Counted from the first letter of the stretch, positions 35,344 through 44,060 are shown. The stretch: 64,000 nt of DNA from UBA6107 sp964533735 (GCA_964533735.1 CAZHMD010000005.1:99015-163014); one strand, 5' to 3'. Notes: a model not told the origin generated them from the letters alone. Made by a program: numbers and translations.

Positions 35344-37984
35344 CCCTTTTCTCTTCGGTTCTTTCTTTTAATCGAAGGTGTAAAACCTCGCCGCTTGTGA
35401 CTTGAATCAAACGGTCTCTCAACTGTTTTGACGACATTTCCATGATTTTGACGGAGTCCACGTCCTTATCTAAAAACAGGGACAGTGCCAGGGCTAATTC
35501 CTCCGAGTTATAACCAGCTTCCAGACGACCATCCGGCAGCCTACGCCAAAACCCGCCAATGGTGGGTAGTTTACTATCGGCAGGCAAACACAAGGCAATT
35601 TCACAATTCTGCCAGGGTGCAGTATCCTCTTGTGACGTTAAGCCATTGGTGACATCAGTGACATTTGTTTTCTGGGCTAGCTCTACTGGCAAATGAATGC
35701 CATAAACACTTGCCCAACGTTCGAGCTCCGTTAGTGTGATTTGCCATTGGCGGGTGCCTTTTCCGGCTTCGCGTGTTTTGCGTAGGCGCAGCTTGCCAAG
35801 CAGTCGGCCAACCTTTCGCGAGGTAATGGATTCCTTATCGACATCAGCTTCGGTATTTTCAGCAACAGTTTGCGCCGCTTCACTGATTTGTGAAGTCGAG
35901 AAGGTCCAAGTAGAAGTAGCAACGTCACTATTGTCTTTAATGTCACTCTTGGCAGCGGCTAATTTACACATCCCTTGTAGAACTAACAGGGTCAGATCAC
36001 TGGATTGCAGATCGCCGGTCTCATCCTGCTGGTAACGCCAGGACATTTCCTCCAATCGCCGCCATAATCCGCCAATTACCACCTGATCTTTCTCATGGAC
36101 AAAGCTGCGCAATAAACTATGGTTTTGATCTGCATCATCCAACCAGGCAGCTATGGATAGGATTGCTTTCCAAGGTTGAAGATTACGTCCACGTAAACGG
36201 GCAGTTTGGGCAACTTGGTTTTCATAATCATGCAGCATTGGCAGGTTTGCCAATCCAATTGCCCATAATTCATCCTGAAGTACCTTGCGGTCATGTGGCC
36301 AAAGGGCGTAGTCCAATGGATCGAAATTGGCTTTATCCCGGTCTGAAGTGCGGATGAGAGGAATAATGATTGTTCGCGTAGCCAATACGGTATCAGGCAT
36401 GCGTATCGCTGAAAATAATCGAGGACAATAGGCGTTGACATAGCGTAGCTTCCACTTTCCTGGTCCATCAGGTTCTTTGAGCGGAACACTTGATCCGCGC
36501 CGGTTGCCAGCCAGTAGGAGAGCACGTTTGTCTGGGTCCGTCTGTTTGGGATCAGAAATATTTTCAGCATCATCGAAGGCCAGGGTGGCGCCGTAATCAG
36601 CCAGGTCTCGCAAACTAGCAAAGCTGCCGCCAGCGAGGATCAGTTGACCCAGGTAAGCCATTTCGGTCACTACGATCAGCAGGTTGGTTTTTCCCGACCC
36701 TGCTTCTCCATTTGGCCAGAGGAAACCAGTCACGTTGAAGGCATCCAACAGGTAGGTACCCATGATATAGCATCCAATGAGTTCGGCCATGGATTGCTGA
36801 TCACCCAGTGAACGGTCGAAGTCGAGAAAACGATTGATGACTGCCACGATCTTAGTGAAGGTATCAACCGGGTTGGGACGCTGACCCTGAACATAGGCAC
36901 GTACGCCTCGGGTAGACCAGCGTTTCTGCACCGGTATCACTTCACGAAAAATCGTATTCACTCCTAAATCACCAAGGGGATGGGTGGATTGCCCATCGCT
37001 AATTTCTGCAAAAACCTGGCCGTCATTTCGCACGATGAACAGGCACAGTTTCTCTTCAACTAGTGGTGGATTATGAATCTGAAGATTTCCCTCTTTATCC
37101 AAAACTTCACGCCGGGTGGTACGGACTGGTAACCAGGTGGCTGCATAAGCCTGTTTACCTACCAGGCTCAGCGGACGGGTGATATTGGGTGAGGGTTCGT
37201 CCAACAATTCGATAGTAGGCTGTGCCGGCTGGGGAACCGGCCGCGGTTGTTCGGTCAACACTTCCAGGTCTTGCAGGTTGTGCCCTTCGGCCAGCCAGTC
37301 ATCCACACCCCATTTGACCCCGCTCGGATGATTGGGCAGGTAGATGGCTGAGACCGTGGCTCCTTTGCGCTGCAAGATCTCGGTCAAACGCTCCAACGCC
37401 AAGCGTACTGATGGCTTATACATTACATCTGAGTCGAAGACGATCCGTACCAAACGGTTCTCCCAGGCGATGAAATCAAAGTCAGTCAGGATGGTTGTTC
37501 CACCGAATTCGTTGCGGCCCTTGAAGTTCCACACACCCAGCAAGTCAATAGTGCAAGCCCCCTGGGAAGCCAATGAATCCGATTTCTTTTGGCCTTCGGT
37601 GATAAAGAGCGGAATGGTCGGATTTTGCAGCGTTTTCAGGCAGGCCGGCGGGCAGTCCACCCTTACACCTGTTCCTTTGGGTATTTCGTATTTCAACACC
37701 TTGACCGGGCGGAGGCCGTCTGCTTCTCGCTTGCTGCAATCCTCATAGGTACGAGGATTATCCGGGCGGTAGACATGCAGGCCGACCTTGCCATCGGTGG
37801 TGTGGAGAGGAATTAGCAGTCCGGGTACGCGGCGCTGTGCCGGTGAAAAACCGAACTGCACCAGATCGCCTTCGCTCGTGATCGTGCGATAACCACGTTC
37901 CTGAATCATCTGGTCCGAGATACCTGATTCTTTGGATAGCATCTTGAGATGATTTTCTGAGAGCGTTAGGTTATGGATACTCAT
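35336..37984 (-). CDS. DUF3854-type primase-helicase of the element
   Basis: 882 aa. The N-terminal part resembles a zinc-less TOPRIM/DUF3854 domain: LFITEGQKKSDSLASQG, an Asp in RIVFDSDVMYKPSV, and WGVDDWLAEGHN (residues about 125-250). The middle holds a P-loop ATPase with Walker A GEAGSGKT (about 425) and Walker B ATLAFDDAEN, plus a sensor-like segment around ATRTIIIPLIRTSDRDK. The C-terminus has a winged-helix-like region and a degenerate tail. The architecture is that of replication initiator/helicase proteins of mobile elements. Its start overlaps the stop of 37981-38205 by 4 nt. Confidence 0.82.
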   Translation of the reverse strand: MSIHNLTLSENHLKMLSKESGISDQMIQERGYRTITSEGDLVQFGFSPAQRRVPGLLIPLHTTDGKVGLHVYRPDNPRTYEDCSKREADGLRPVKVLKYEIPKGTGVRVDCPPACLKTLQNPTIPLFITEGQKKSDSLASQGACTIDLLGVWNFKGRNEFGGTTILTDFDFIAWENRLVRIVFDSDVMYKPSVRLALERLTEILQRKGATVSAIYLPNHPSGVKWGVDDWLAEGHNLQDLEVLTEQPRPVPQPAQPTIELLDEPSPNITRPLSLVGKQAYAATWLPVRTTRREVLDKEGNLQIHNPPLVEEKLCLFIVRNDGQVFAEISDGQSTHPLGDLGVNTIFREVIPVQKRWSTRGVRAYVQGQRPNPVDTFTKIVAVINRFLDFDRSLGDQQSMAELIGCYIMGTYLLDAFNVTGFLWPNGEAGSGKTNLLIVVTEMAYLGQLILAGGSFASLRDLADYGATLAFDDAENISDPKQTDPDKRALLLAGNRRGSSVPLKEPDGPGKWKLRYVNAYCPRLFSAIRMPDTVLATRTIIIPLIRTSDRDKANFDPLDYALWPHDRKVLQDELWAIGLANLPMLHDYENQVAQTARLRGRNLQPWKAILSIAAWLDDADQNHSLLRSFVHEKDQVVIGGLWRRLEEMSWRYQQDETGDLQSSDLTLLVLQGMCKLAAAKSDIKDNSDVATSTWTFSTSQISEAAQTVAENTEADVDKESITSRKVGRLLGKLRLRKTREAGKGTRQWQITLTELERWASVYGIHLPVELAQKTNVTDVTNGLTSQEDTAPWQNCEIALCLPADSKLPTIGGFWRRLPDGRLEAGYNSEELALALSLFLDKDVDSVKIMEMSSKQLRDRLIQVTSGEVLHLRLKERTEEKRDE

Positions 37985-38205
37985 GGCATGGACTCCTGGT
38001 TCTGGATAAATTGAGCGTCTATTTCTTGTGAAATTACATGTTTTTTGTTCTTGCTTTTCTTTGAAGTTTTTTGGTCTGTTTCGACCGCATTAAATTCTTT
38101 TTGTGTTCCAGTAAATTGATCGCTAAGGATGAAAGCGTAGACGCGCGCTAACAACCTTCCCTGCTCCTCCTGTGACAACTGGAGGGTTTCAGCACGTGGA
38201 TTCAT
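37981..38205 (-). CDS. Small Lys-rich element protein
   Basis: 74 aa from ATG 38205. The N-terminal half is helical (LSQEEQGRLLARVYAFILS), and the second half is Lys-rich and probably disordered (KTSKKSKNKKH). No family is recognised. The start overlaps the end of 38189-38392 by 17 nt and the stop overlaps the primase start by 4 nt, so it is translated as part of a coupled chain. Confidence 0.55.
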   Translation of the reverse strand: MNPRAETLQLSQEEQGRLLARVYAFILSDQFTGTQKEFNAVETDQKTSKKSKNKKHVISQEIDAQFIQNQESMP

Positions 38206-38392
38206 GTGTGAGGCTGTCCTCCTGTGGATGACTGAGATTGGGTAGGGTGTCCTGCAGCAAACCGCGCCGGACAAGTTCCAGGCGGACGATGAGACGCACC
38301 TGGTCAGCCGGCGTGCGCATCTCCCGTTCCGAGAGACGGATCAGGGCTGAATACTCCGGCTGTTCTAACAAAACTTTGAGACAATTGAGCAT
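38189..38392 (-). CDS. Small RHH-like or helical element protein
   Basis: 67 aa from ATG 38392 with an ideal AAGGAG site. The short protein (LEQPEYSALIRLSEREMRTP then DQVRLIVRLELVRRG) has the size and helical pattern of ribbon-helix-helix or CopG-like regulators, but I cannot confirm the fold. It is the first gene downstream of the iteron-like repeats at 38457-38518, consistent with an autoregulated copy-control gene (inference). Confidence 0.55.
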   Translation of the reverse strand: MLNCLKVLLEQPEYSALIRLSEREMRTPADQVRLIVRLELVRRGLLQDTLPNLSHPQEDSLTHESTC

Positions 38393-38419
38393 AGAACTCC
38401 TTTTGGCAAACAAAAATGA

Positions 38420-38439
38420 CGACGTTTGATTCAACGTCG
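38420..38439. repeat. Inverted repeat upstream of the small element gene
   Basis: Perfect 7-bp arms (38420-38426 and 38433-38439, CGACGTT and AACGTCG) separated by 6 nt, located 30 nt upstream of the start at 38392. Its symmetry fits a dimeric repressor operator. Confidence 0.5.
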
Positions 38440-38456
38440 CCATTCTGCCATCTGGA

Positions 38457-38518
38457 ATATCCCTTGTTCAAGTGCCCCGGATATCCCTCTTTATCCCTTG
38501 AATATCCCTTTTTATCCC
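38457..38518. repeat. Iteron-like direct repeats
   Basis: Two 17-nt units ATATCCCTYTTTATCCC start at 38481 and 38502, exactly 21 bp apart, about two helical turns. A third partial copy (ATATCCC) lies at 38457. They lie in the 136-nt gap between the HTH regulator stop (38529) and the next gene start (38392). Such phased repeats upstream of replication genes are typical of replication-initiator binding sites or of operators. Confidence 0.55.
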
Positions 38519-38528
38519 AAATACTGGA

Positions 38529-39638
38529 TCAAGTGGGCACATCCTTTGGTTTCTTGATGAAATTTGACTTTCGATAGGGAACGATCTGGATTCCATAATC
38601 TTTACGCAACCGATTGATTCGATTGAGGATGGTTTTTTTGGTAAGCCCCACCCGGGTTGCAATTTGACCGCAGGTTAGTCCTTGATACCAAAAGCGGACG
38701 ATATCCCGGTTGGCGCCCACGTTTGGAATCATCATCCAGACTTCGACGGGTGTGGATGTTTCAATTTGTTGAGGTTCTCCTTTGATCTCAACGGTTTTGC
38801 TTGAATCTGGAATTTCCGGTAACGTGAACCACCCTAATTTTTCTAACTCATCCCGAATTTTGTCCCAAATCAACCAGACGGTCTTTTCACCTATTATCTG
38901 GACTCGTAATAGCGATCCGGCGGAGGGGAGTAGATGTGTATTAATGGTTATCCGATTCTTGGCTAGCACGATTTTAACTTCAACCGGATTGGCATCAGAT
39001 GGAATTTGAAGGGTGTTTTTGTTGCCAGTTAAAGACACCTGGCAAAGTAATTTCTGATAATCGGTTTGGCTTCTCAGCAAGGTTGTGAACTGCCGGATCA
39101 TGACGCCAAATTGAGCCGGCGTGCCTTGAATTGGAAAGTCGAAATGTTGGTCAATTTTGTCTGTAGGAGCGGAATTAACTCTTGAAAATGGCGACCCCAG
39201 ATCTCTGTATCCGAAAATCTGAAGCCGATCCAAAAGCCAGACAATGGATTCCTTTTGGCGCCCCAGTCGTTTTTCGTAAAGTGCCTCCGAGAGGGTGATT
39301 ACAACTTGATCGTTCTGACCCAAGATATCAGCAAGCGTCCACTTGATGTTTAAGCATTCTTCACGGATGAGTTTTTCATTTGCAATAGCAACATCAGGAG
39401 TAATACCCTGAGGGGGATCGAACCGAAGTTCAGTTTTCCCTGCCTGTGCTTCAGAACAAACTACTCGACCAATATCTCCCCATTTTTGGCAAGTGATTTG
39501 AATGGTGAATGGCTCAGTGTATTGCGAAAACTGAAAACTTCCTGGACCATAAATAGAATGAAAACAGGCAATGATCGAAGCGGCCAATTTCTTAAGTGTG
39601 ATGTTGATGAAGAGGTGATAATCAGGGTGAAATGTCAT
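38529..39638 (-). CDS. Element protein with C-terminal HTH
   Basis: 369 aa. The long N-terminal part is not recognised. The C-terminal 60 residues hold a sigma-region-4 or LuxR-like HTH (YQGLTCGQIATRVGLTKKTI) followed by a basic tail. It is the most upstream gene of the element operon and ends next to the iteron-like repeats, so it is a candidate regulator or initiator that acts on them (inference). Confidence 0.65.
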   Translation of the reverse strand: MTFHPDYHLFINITLKKLAASIIACFHSIYGPGSFQFSQYTEPFTIQITCQKWGDIGRVVCSEAQAGKTELRFDPPQGITPDVAIANEKLIREECLNIKWTLADILGQNDQVVITLSEALYEKRLGRQKESIVWLLDRLQIFGYRDLGSPFSRVNSAPTDKIDQHFDFPIQGTPAQFGVMIRQFTTLLRSQTDYQKLLCQVSLTGNKNTLQIPSDANPVEVKIVLAKNRITINTHLLPSAGSLLRVQIIGEKTVWLIWDKIRDELEKLGWFTLPEIPDSSKTVEIKGEPQQIETSTPVEVWMMIPNVGANRDIVRFWYQGLTCGQIATRVGLTKKTILNRINRLRKDYGIQIVPYRKSNFIKKPKDVPT

Positions 39639-40140
39639 AATTGGTTTGATAAGTTTAGTGTGTGAATACAGATTAACCTATGTAGAATAAATTCTGTATC
39701 AATTATAATCGAAATAGATAATATGTTCTAATTAGAATAAAGCGAAAGAGAAGAAGAGATGTGCATTATTGATATCCACTCATGAAAATTTCAGAAATTT
39801 TTTACTCTAAGAGGTGTTTCCATCGAAAATCCCCATGATCTCCACGATAATTAATCACCTCATTAGCAATTCGTTTGGCATTTTCATTATCACTACCGAT
39901 TGCAGTTTTTTGAATCTGTTCTTCGTTTTCATTTTCTGGTGTCCACCAGGCTTCTTTTACAGAATGGATGGACCTTTGTAGTAAAGTAACTGATTCCAAA
40001 GGAAATAGTTTGCAATTTTTTGGGAATCGTGTGAAACTTCGTTCTTGCCACGTCGTTCTTCTAGAGTCTTAAGGGGGAAGAGTGTGATAATCTCCAATTA
40101 AATTAGGAAATTTTCCGGTAAATGTATAGTATGGTGCTTT
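39639..40140. other. AT-rich intergenic stretch at the right side of the element
   Basis: About 500 nt of AT-rich sequence. It contains an orphan reading frame (39802-40068) and no other gene that I can support. It is the most likely place for the right element border, but no repeat of the mvaD-side junction was recognised. Confidence 0.5.
39802..40068 (-). pseudogene. Protein-like remnant, unknown
   Basis: An open frame of about 88 codons with no ATG or GTG start; the only possible start is a TTG at 39999. The composition is protein-like (for example ESVTLLQRSIHSVKEAWWTP and YRGDHGDFRWKHLLE at the end). It looks like the C-terminal end of a broken gene, perhaps disrupted by integration of the element. 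No family is recognised; it could also be a short real gene using TTG. Confidence 0.4.
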
Positions 40141-40590
40141 TTATTTTTCAATTGGTTGCCCGGCTTGCTCCCACGCAGCCATTCCACCATCTAGATTCCA
40201 AATATTAGTGTACCCGAGTTTTACCAACTCTTGTGCTGCTATTGTGCTCATGTGTCCACTTCGACAATATAGAATAATTTTTGAACTTTTATCACCCGGA
40301 AATTGGCTAATATTTTGGCCAATTGTATCGTAAGGAATAGATAGGTCAGTATTTGGCAAGTTACCTTCGAATGGGATATGAACATTAACCAGGGTAAAGT
40401 CTTTATTCTCCATAAGTGTCTTTAATTGAATCACAGAGACATCTTTGTACGACCCGCCTTCTACTTTTACGACTTTACCAACATCCGGTGTTGCAGAATT
40501 ATTGGGGGTAATTGTCGCAGATTGGCACGCACTTAACATTGAGAGCATTATAATAATCAAGAAAATGGTAAAAAAATGAATATTTTTCAT
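40141..40590 (-). CDS. Rhodanese-domain lipoprotein
   Basis: 149 aa from ATG 40590; upstream codons run into the permease gene. The lipobox is MLSAC. A single rhodanese domain (about 55-149) has the active-site loop LYCRSGHMS, with catalytic Cys. It should be a lipid-anchored, outward-facing sulfurtransferase or a redox or metal-binding version of it. It starts 2 nt after the Ftr1-like permease stop, so the two are cotranscribed. Confidence 0.88.
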   Translation of the reverse strand: MKNIHFFTIFLIIIMLSMLSACQSATITPNNSATPDVGKVVKVEGGSYKDVSVIQLKTLMENKDFTLVNVHIPFEGNLPNTDLSIPYDTIGQNISQFPGDKSSKIILYCRSGHMSTIAAQELVKLGYTNIWNLDGGMAAWEQAGQPIEK

Positions 40591-40592
40591 CA

Positions 40593-41429
40593 CTAAACTC
40601 TTCGTTTTCCTGTTGAACTTTGTGCAAGCAAATTCTGACGTTTTATCCAAAAAATACCGGCTAAAACACCAAAATAGCCAAAGTATCCGATCACCTGGCT
40701 AAGGGAAGGACTACTATTGTAGCCAATTAAGGCCTTAAGTAATTGCCCTAATGTGGACTGGTCGGGTAAAAATGAATTCAAATTCCACACATGTTCAATA
40801 ATCGCCGGAATCCAACCTAATTCATTAAATTCATGAATCCCAAGTCCCACCAATCCCGCCGCGAACAAAGCCAACAAGACGTTTGTTGATTGGAAGAATC
40901 GCGTGAGGCTCAGCTTTCGAGTCGTGGCGAAAACAGCCGAACCGATAAGCGCCGCAGAAGATATTCCCAAACCGGCTCCAAGATATTCCTGAAATGGATT
41001 AGTTGTCCCACGGATAGCCAGTAAGAAGAGTGCCAGTTCAATTCCTTCTCTGGCCACTGAAAGAAAAGCCAACAAAAACAATGCTTTCTGTCCTTGTCCT
41101 TCTGCTGCTAGCCGCACAGAAGACTCGATGTTCTGTTTCATAACGGTAGTTTGTTTTCGCATCCAAAAAACCATCCACGTCAAAATACCAGCAGCCAGGA
41201 ACATGGTGATTCCTTCAAATAACTGTTCACCCTTTCCTTCAAATTCTGCGCCAATCCAGATTAGTATCAAAGCAGCCAACCCGCTGAACAAAATTGCACT
41301 TAATACACCAATCCAGACAGCAGCATTGAGTTTCTGGCGATCCATTTTGCGCAACACACTCAAAACGATCCCGATGATCAGCGCTGCTTCCAGTCCTTCA
41401 CGCAAGGCAAGTAGATAACTAGGTAACAT
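40593..41429 (-). CDS. Ftr1-type iron permease
   Basis: 278 aa with seven TM segments. Both family motifs are present: REGLEA at residues 10-15 and REGIE at about 127-131, whose Glu residues bind iron. The family imports iron, typically with a periplasmic ferrous-iron protein or multicopper oxidase. Here the partner is a rhodanese lipoprotein. It starts a two-gene operon on the minus strand. A Fur-box-like sequence lies upstream. Confidence 0.9.
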   Translation of the reverse strand: MLPSYLLALREGLEAALIIGIVLSVLRKMDRQKLNAAVWIGVLSAILFSGLAALILIWIGAEFEGKGEQLFEGITMFLAAGILTWMVFWMRKQTTVMKQNIESSVRLAAEGQGQKALFLLAFLSVAREGIELALFLLAIRGTTNPFQEYLGAGLGISSAALIGSAVFATTRKLSLTRFFQSTNVLLALFAAGLVGLGIHEFNELGWIPAIIEHVWNLNSFLPDQSTLGQLLKALIGYNSSPSLSQVIGYFGYFGVLAGIFWIKRQNLLAQSSTGKRRV

Positions 41430-41497
41430 AGATTTCTAAACTCCTAAAATAGATATAAATTATCCAATTTGATTATACAGATAATTAAGCCTCTTTC

Positions 41498-41511
41498 GAT
41501 AATGAGAATAA
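41498..41511. promoter_or_regulatory. Fur-box-like sequence
   Basis: GATAATGAGAATAA resembles one half and the middle of a Fur operator (GATAATGATAAT...). It lies about 70 nt upstream of the iron permease gene in the spacer to the convergently placed L,D-transpeptidase end. It is a weak, motif-only call. Confidence 0.25.
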
Positions 41512-41569
41512 AGTGCCCTGAGAAGAAATTCGAATCTTTAATAAAACCAGAAAATCATCACACGAAAAA

Positions 41570-42637
41570 TCAAGCCTCGATTACTTCCACACTCGTTCCT
41601 CCTGGCATGCCGATCGTTAGATCTCCTGGGTCATATGGAACAATTGGATTTGCCCAGCGAAATATCCATTTGGCATCTTCGGGTGCCGCGTTCACGCAGC
41701 CGTGTGACATTTGCTCGCCAAAGTTGTTATGCCAGAATGTTGAATGAATTGCGACTCCATTGGCTTCAAACAGGCTGACCCAACTCACTCCAGGAAGGTC
41801 ATACCCACCTCCCGTGGATCCCCCAGACATGTGAACCGAAATGACTTTTCTCCAAATCGGCCATTTTCCAAGGGGAGTCTCCCATTGGGGTGTTCGAACT
41901 CCATTCATATCTTCCTGAATCCCTGTTGAAACCATTGCGAAATGAACCTCATTCTTGCCCTCAAAACAGGAAATCGTCTGGTGAGCAATATGTACGACTA
42001 TTCTTTTGTCTTCAACTTCTGGGCGAATTGGTGCAATCTCATCTTTTAGTAAAGGCCGAAAACCTTCCGCCTTTGCCCAAAAAATATCCCCGTAACCGTA
42101 TCGCTCGTTTACCCGATACCAGGATTGCCCTTGCTCATCCTGTTTAATTTGGTCAATCCAGAAGACCTGTGAATAATATAACCGTGGGGTTTGATCTTCT
42201 TGTAACCACGGAGAACGCGCTGGAGGATTGGCAATTAGAAGATCAATAAAAGGTACCGTTACCTCCACCCACATCCCAGCTCCTATGCTGGTTTCTGGTA
42301 ATAAGTTTATCGATTCGTTGGAAATATCTTTTACTGGCTGAAGATATGGTGCCCAGATGTACCCGTCTGGAGTCTCCACCCAGCGTTGATTCCGCCGGTA
42401 CGGCCGACGACCTATTACTTCCCTTAGCCAGGGGAGAACAGCATCTTCGTAAACTTTCGAAATGGTTGTGCTATCCGCGTCTGGTTTGGCTTTCACTTCC
42501 GCCATTCCGACTGTTACCCTGCCCAACCGTTCTGCTTGGGGAAACTGAAGTCTAGGTTGCCAGTTTTTTAATGGAAGGATTGCGAGAGACGAAATTCCAA
42601 GAATCGTATCTTTGAGAAAATCACGGCGCGTAATCAA
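41570..42637 (-). CDS. Tat-exported L,D-transpeptidase
   Basis: 355 aa. The N-terminus TRRDFLKDTILGISSLAIL is a twin-arginine signal, unlike the other YkuD proteins here. A middle region resembles SH3-like/WxP domains (RRPYRRNQRWVETPDGYIWA). The YkuD domain has catalytic His in AIHSTFWHNNF and Cys in MSHGCVNAAPED. Its start overlaps the stop of the DUF1573 gene upstream by 4 nt; it is the last gene of a minus-strand operon beginning near 44572. Tat export suggests folding or cofactor loading before export. Confidence 0.88.
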   Translation of the reverse strand: MITRRDFLKDTILGISSLAILPLKNWQPRLQFPQAERLGRVTVGMAEVKAKPDADSTTISKVYEDAVLPWLREVIGRRPYRRNQRWVETPDGYIWAPYLQPVKDISNESINLLPETSIGAGMWVEVTVPFIDLLIANPPARSPWLQEDQTPRLYYSQVFWIDQIKQDEQGQSWYRVNERYGYGDIFWAKAEGFRPLLKDEIAPIRPEVEDKRIVVHIAHQTISCFEGKNEVHFAMVSTGIQEDMNGVRTPQWETPLGKWPIWRKVISVHMSGGSTGGGYDLPGVSWVSLFEANGVAIHSTFWHNNFGEQMSHGCVNAAPEDAKWIFRWANPIVPYDPGDLTIGMPGGTSVEVIEA

Positions 42638-43245
42638 TTACTGTTTCCCAACACCGACGCTTGTATCCATATTTCCTGGATTGGGTGATCGGGATCGTTA
42701 GTCTCGATCATCACGCCCCGGCGGATAGTTGATCCGCTTATGGCGTGGTATCCAGCATCAAACCGGAGAGTCATTAAAACCACCTTACCTGGAGGGATTA
42801 CAGATGCTGTAAAATCAGCCGTCGTGCAGCCGCAGGTAGTATAAGCTCGTAGGATTACCAATGGAGATTGACCTAAATTGGCTATGACAAAAGTACGCGT
42901 CATGACCTGAGTAGAACCGATTTCTCCAAAATCGTAAAATGTTTCTGATAAACGAATTTCCGGCTTTATTGATTGATTGGCAGCAGTATTATCAGAAAGC
43001 GATACGAAATTCCCTGTATCCATATTGTGAATCGCCCGCAACTCTTCTCCGTAAACGACATCTCCAGGCGTATATCGAATTTGAGAATTTACCGAACCGA
43101 AAATCAGAATCCCGTAGACAAAGAATCCGATAACCATTAACCCAGCAACTCCCAGAAGAAAATATTTTTTACTCTTGGATGCGAGTAAACTCATGAATCC
43201 AAGGAATCGAAACGGTTGCTTCCCGGAAGAACTGGTTGGTGGCAT
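42634..43245 (-). CDS. DUF1573 (ASH-type) membrane-anchored protein
   Basis: 203 aa. One TM helix (about 28-50), then a DUF1573 beta-sandwich (about 95-203): FYDFGEIGSTQVMTRTF, YTTCGCTTADF with a Cys pair, and VMIETNDPDHP. Family members are extracytoplasmic, with unknown role. The CGC site corresponds in position to the Cys-UGA site of the DUF1573-like gene at 53955. It overlaps the downstream L,D-transpeptidase. Confidence 0.85.
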   Translation of the reverse strand: MPPTSSSGKQPFRFLGFMSLLASKSKKYFLLGVAGLMVIGFFVYGILIFGSVNSQIRYTPGDVVYGEELRAIHNMDTGNFVSLSDNTAANQSIKPEIRLSETFYDFGEIGSTQVMTRTFVIANLGQSPLVILRAYTTCGCTTADFTASVIPPGKVVLMTLRFDAGYHAISGSTIRRGVMIETNDPDHPIQEIWIQASVLGNSN

Positions 43246-43262
43246 ATCGTACTTCGCTTTTA

Positions 43263-43496
43263 CTATTTTCCCAACTCCCTAGGTGAGGGATCTGTGGATT
43301 TATTAGTGGTTTGGTTGTGATCATGCTCCCCATGTCCCATCATACCCATCATTAAGAAGTGTGATAACGGGCAAATAAGGATCATCAACACTATAAACAC
43401 GTTGTTTACCGGTACTTTAAATAAGAGGACTGCTGCCAGAGCACCCATTGCTATAACACAACATGCGACCATCATCAGACCATGTTTTTTTGACAT
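43263..43496 (-). CDS. DUF2933-like small membrane protein
   Basis: 77 aa. Two short TM segments (LMMVACCVIAMGALAAVLLF and NVFIVLMILICPLSHFLMMG), then a His/Met-containing tail (MMGHGEHDHN). The pattern is that of DUF2933, often found beside heavy-metal transport genes. The His- and Met-rich tail and the paired Cys in ACC suggest metal handling; no direct evidence. Confidence 0.75.
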   Translation of the reverse strand: MSKKHGLMMVACCVIAMGALAAVLLFKVPVNNVFIVLMILICPLSHFLMMGMMGHGEHDHNQTTNKSTDPSPRELGK

Positions 43497-43508
43497 TCTC
43501 TTCTCCTT

Positions 43509-44060
43509 TTAATTTAATGACCACAAAAATTGGCGAGTCGGTACATCCAGATTGGAAATTATGATACTAAAGCTTTTAGCTCCTTCAATTACTTTTGTTC
43601 CGTTCAACGATGTTGAAAAAGACAATTTTCCAGTAACATGATGCCCACCCCTGGGAGCATCCCAATTTAGTGCCTGGATCGTAGTTCCTGAGTCTGTGGT
43701 AAGCGTGGCAAGTTGAGCTAGATCCATGGATAGATCAATAGAGTGAGTGTCTAATGTGACATCAAAAATCAGTGTATTGCCTGGTTGTTCCAGGTTTTCC
43801 GGAGTAATCTCAACTGTGATAGCTCCCTGAGTATCTGTCTGTGTAAGTTCGGTTTGGGAAGATACAGGTTCAGTAGGCAAAATTGTAGAACTTGCAGAAG
43901 GATTGTATTGGCACGACGCAATTTTATCTGTTTCGGGAGTTGAGCAACTGGTTAAGGTTGGCGGCTTTAAGGAACTCTTTCTATTGGCTGAAGGGAGTGT
44001 ACAAGCCGATATTAAAAATGTAGTTACAAAGATCAAGAAAACTAATCTTGGGATTTTCAT
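43509..44060 (-). CDS. Lipoprotein, unknown
   Basis: 183 aa with lipobox (FLISAC). A Thr/Ser linker precedes a C-terminal beta-rich domain of about 110 residues (LIFDVTLDTHSIDLSMDLAQ) ending with a His-His site in APRGGHHVTGKLSF. No known family is recognised. Coupled by 4-nt overlap to the membrane-protein gene upstream; the shared operon suggests a metal- or redox-related function (inference). Confidence 0.7.
   Translation of the reverse strand: MKIPRLVFLIFVTTFLISACTLPSANRKSSLKPPTLTSCSTPETDKIASCQYNPSASSTILPTEPVSSQTELTQTDTQGAITVEITPENLEQPGNTLIFDVTLDTHSIDLSMDLAQLATLTTDSGTTIQALNWDAPRGGHHVTGKLSFSTSLNGTKVIEGAKSFSIIISNLDVPTRQFLWSLN

Larger units (their letters stand above)
32428..39638 (-). mobile_element. 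Integrated element with serine recombinase and primase-helicase
   Basis: Seven co-oriented minus-strand genes between mvaD and the metal region: HTH regulator, two small proteins, DUF3854 primase-helicase, small protein, membrane-HTH fusion and large serine recombinase. The start and stop codons of neighbours overlap through most of the set. The left border lies inside the overlap of the recombinase 3' end and mvaD 5' end. The right border is not resolved: it could be in 39639-40140 or further right, and I found no convincing direct repeat. There are no conjugation, capsid or terminase genes, so the element is either a small integrative plasmid-like element or a satellite. Confidence 0.75.

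Noticed and set aside
41826..41835. Right element border: AGACATGTGA also seen at the mvaD start
   Set aside because: A 10-nt match within the L,D-transpeptidase coding region; such a short match is expected by chance and lies inside an intact gene.
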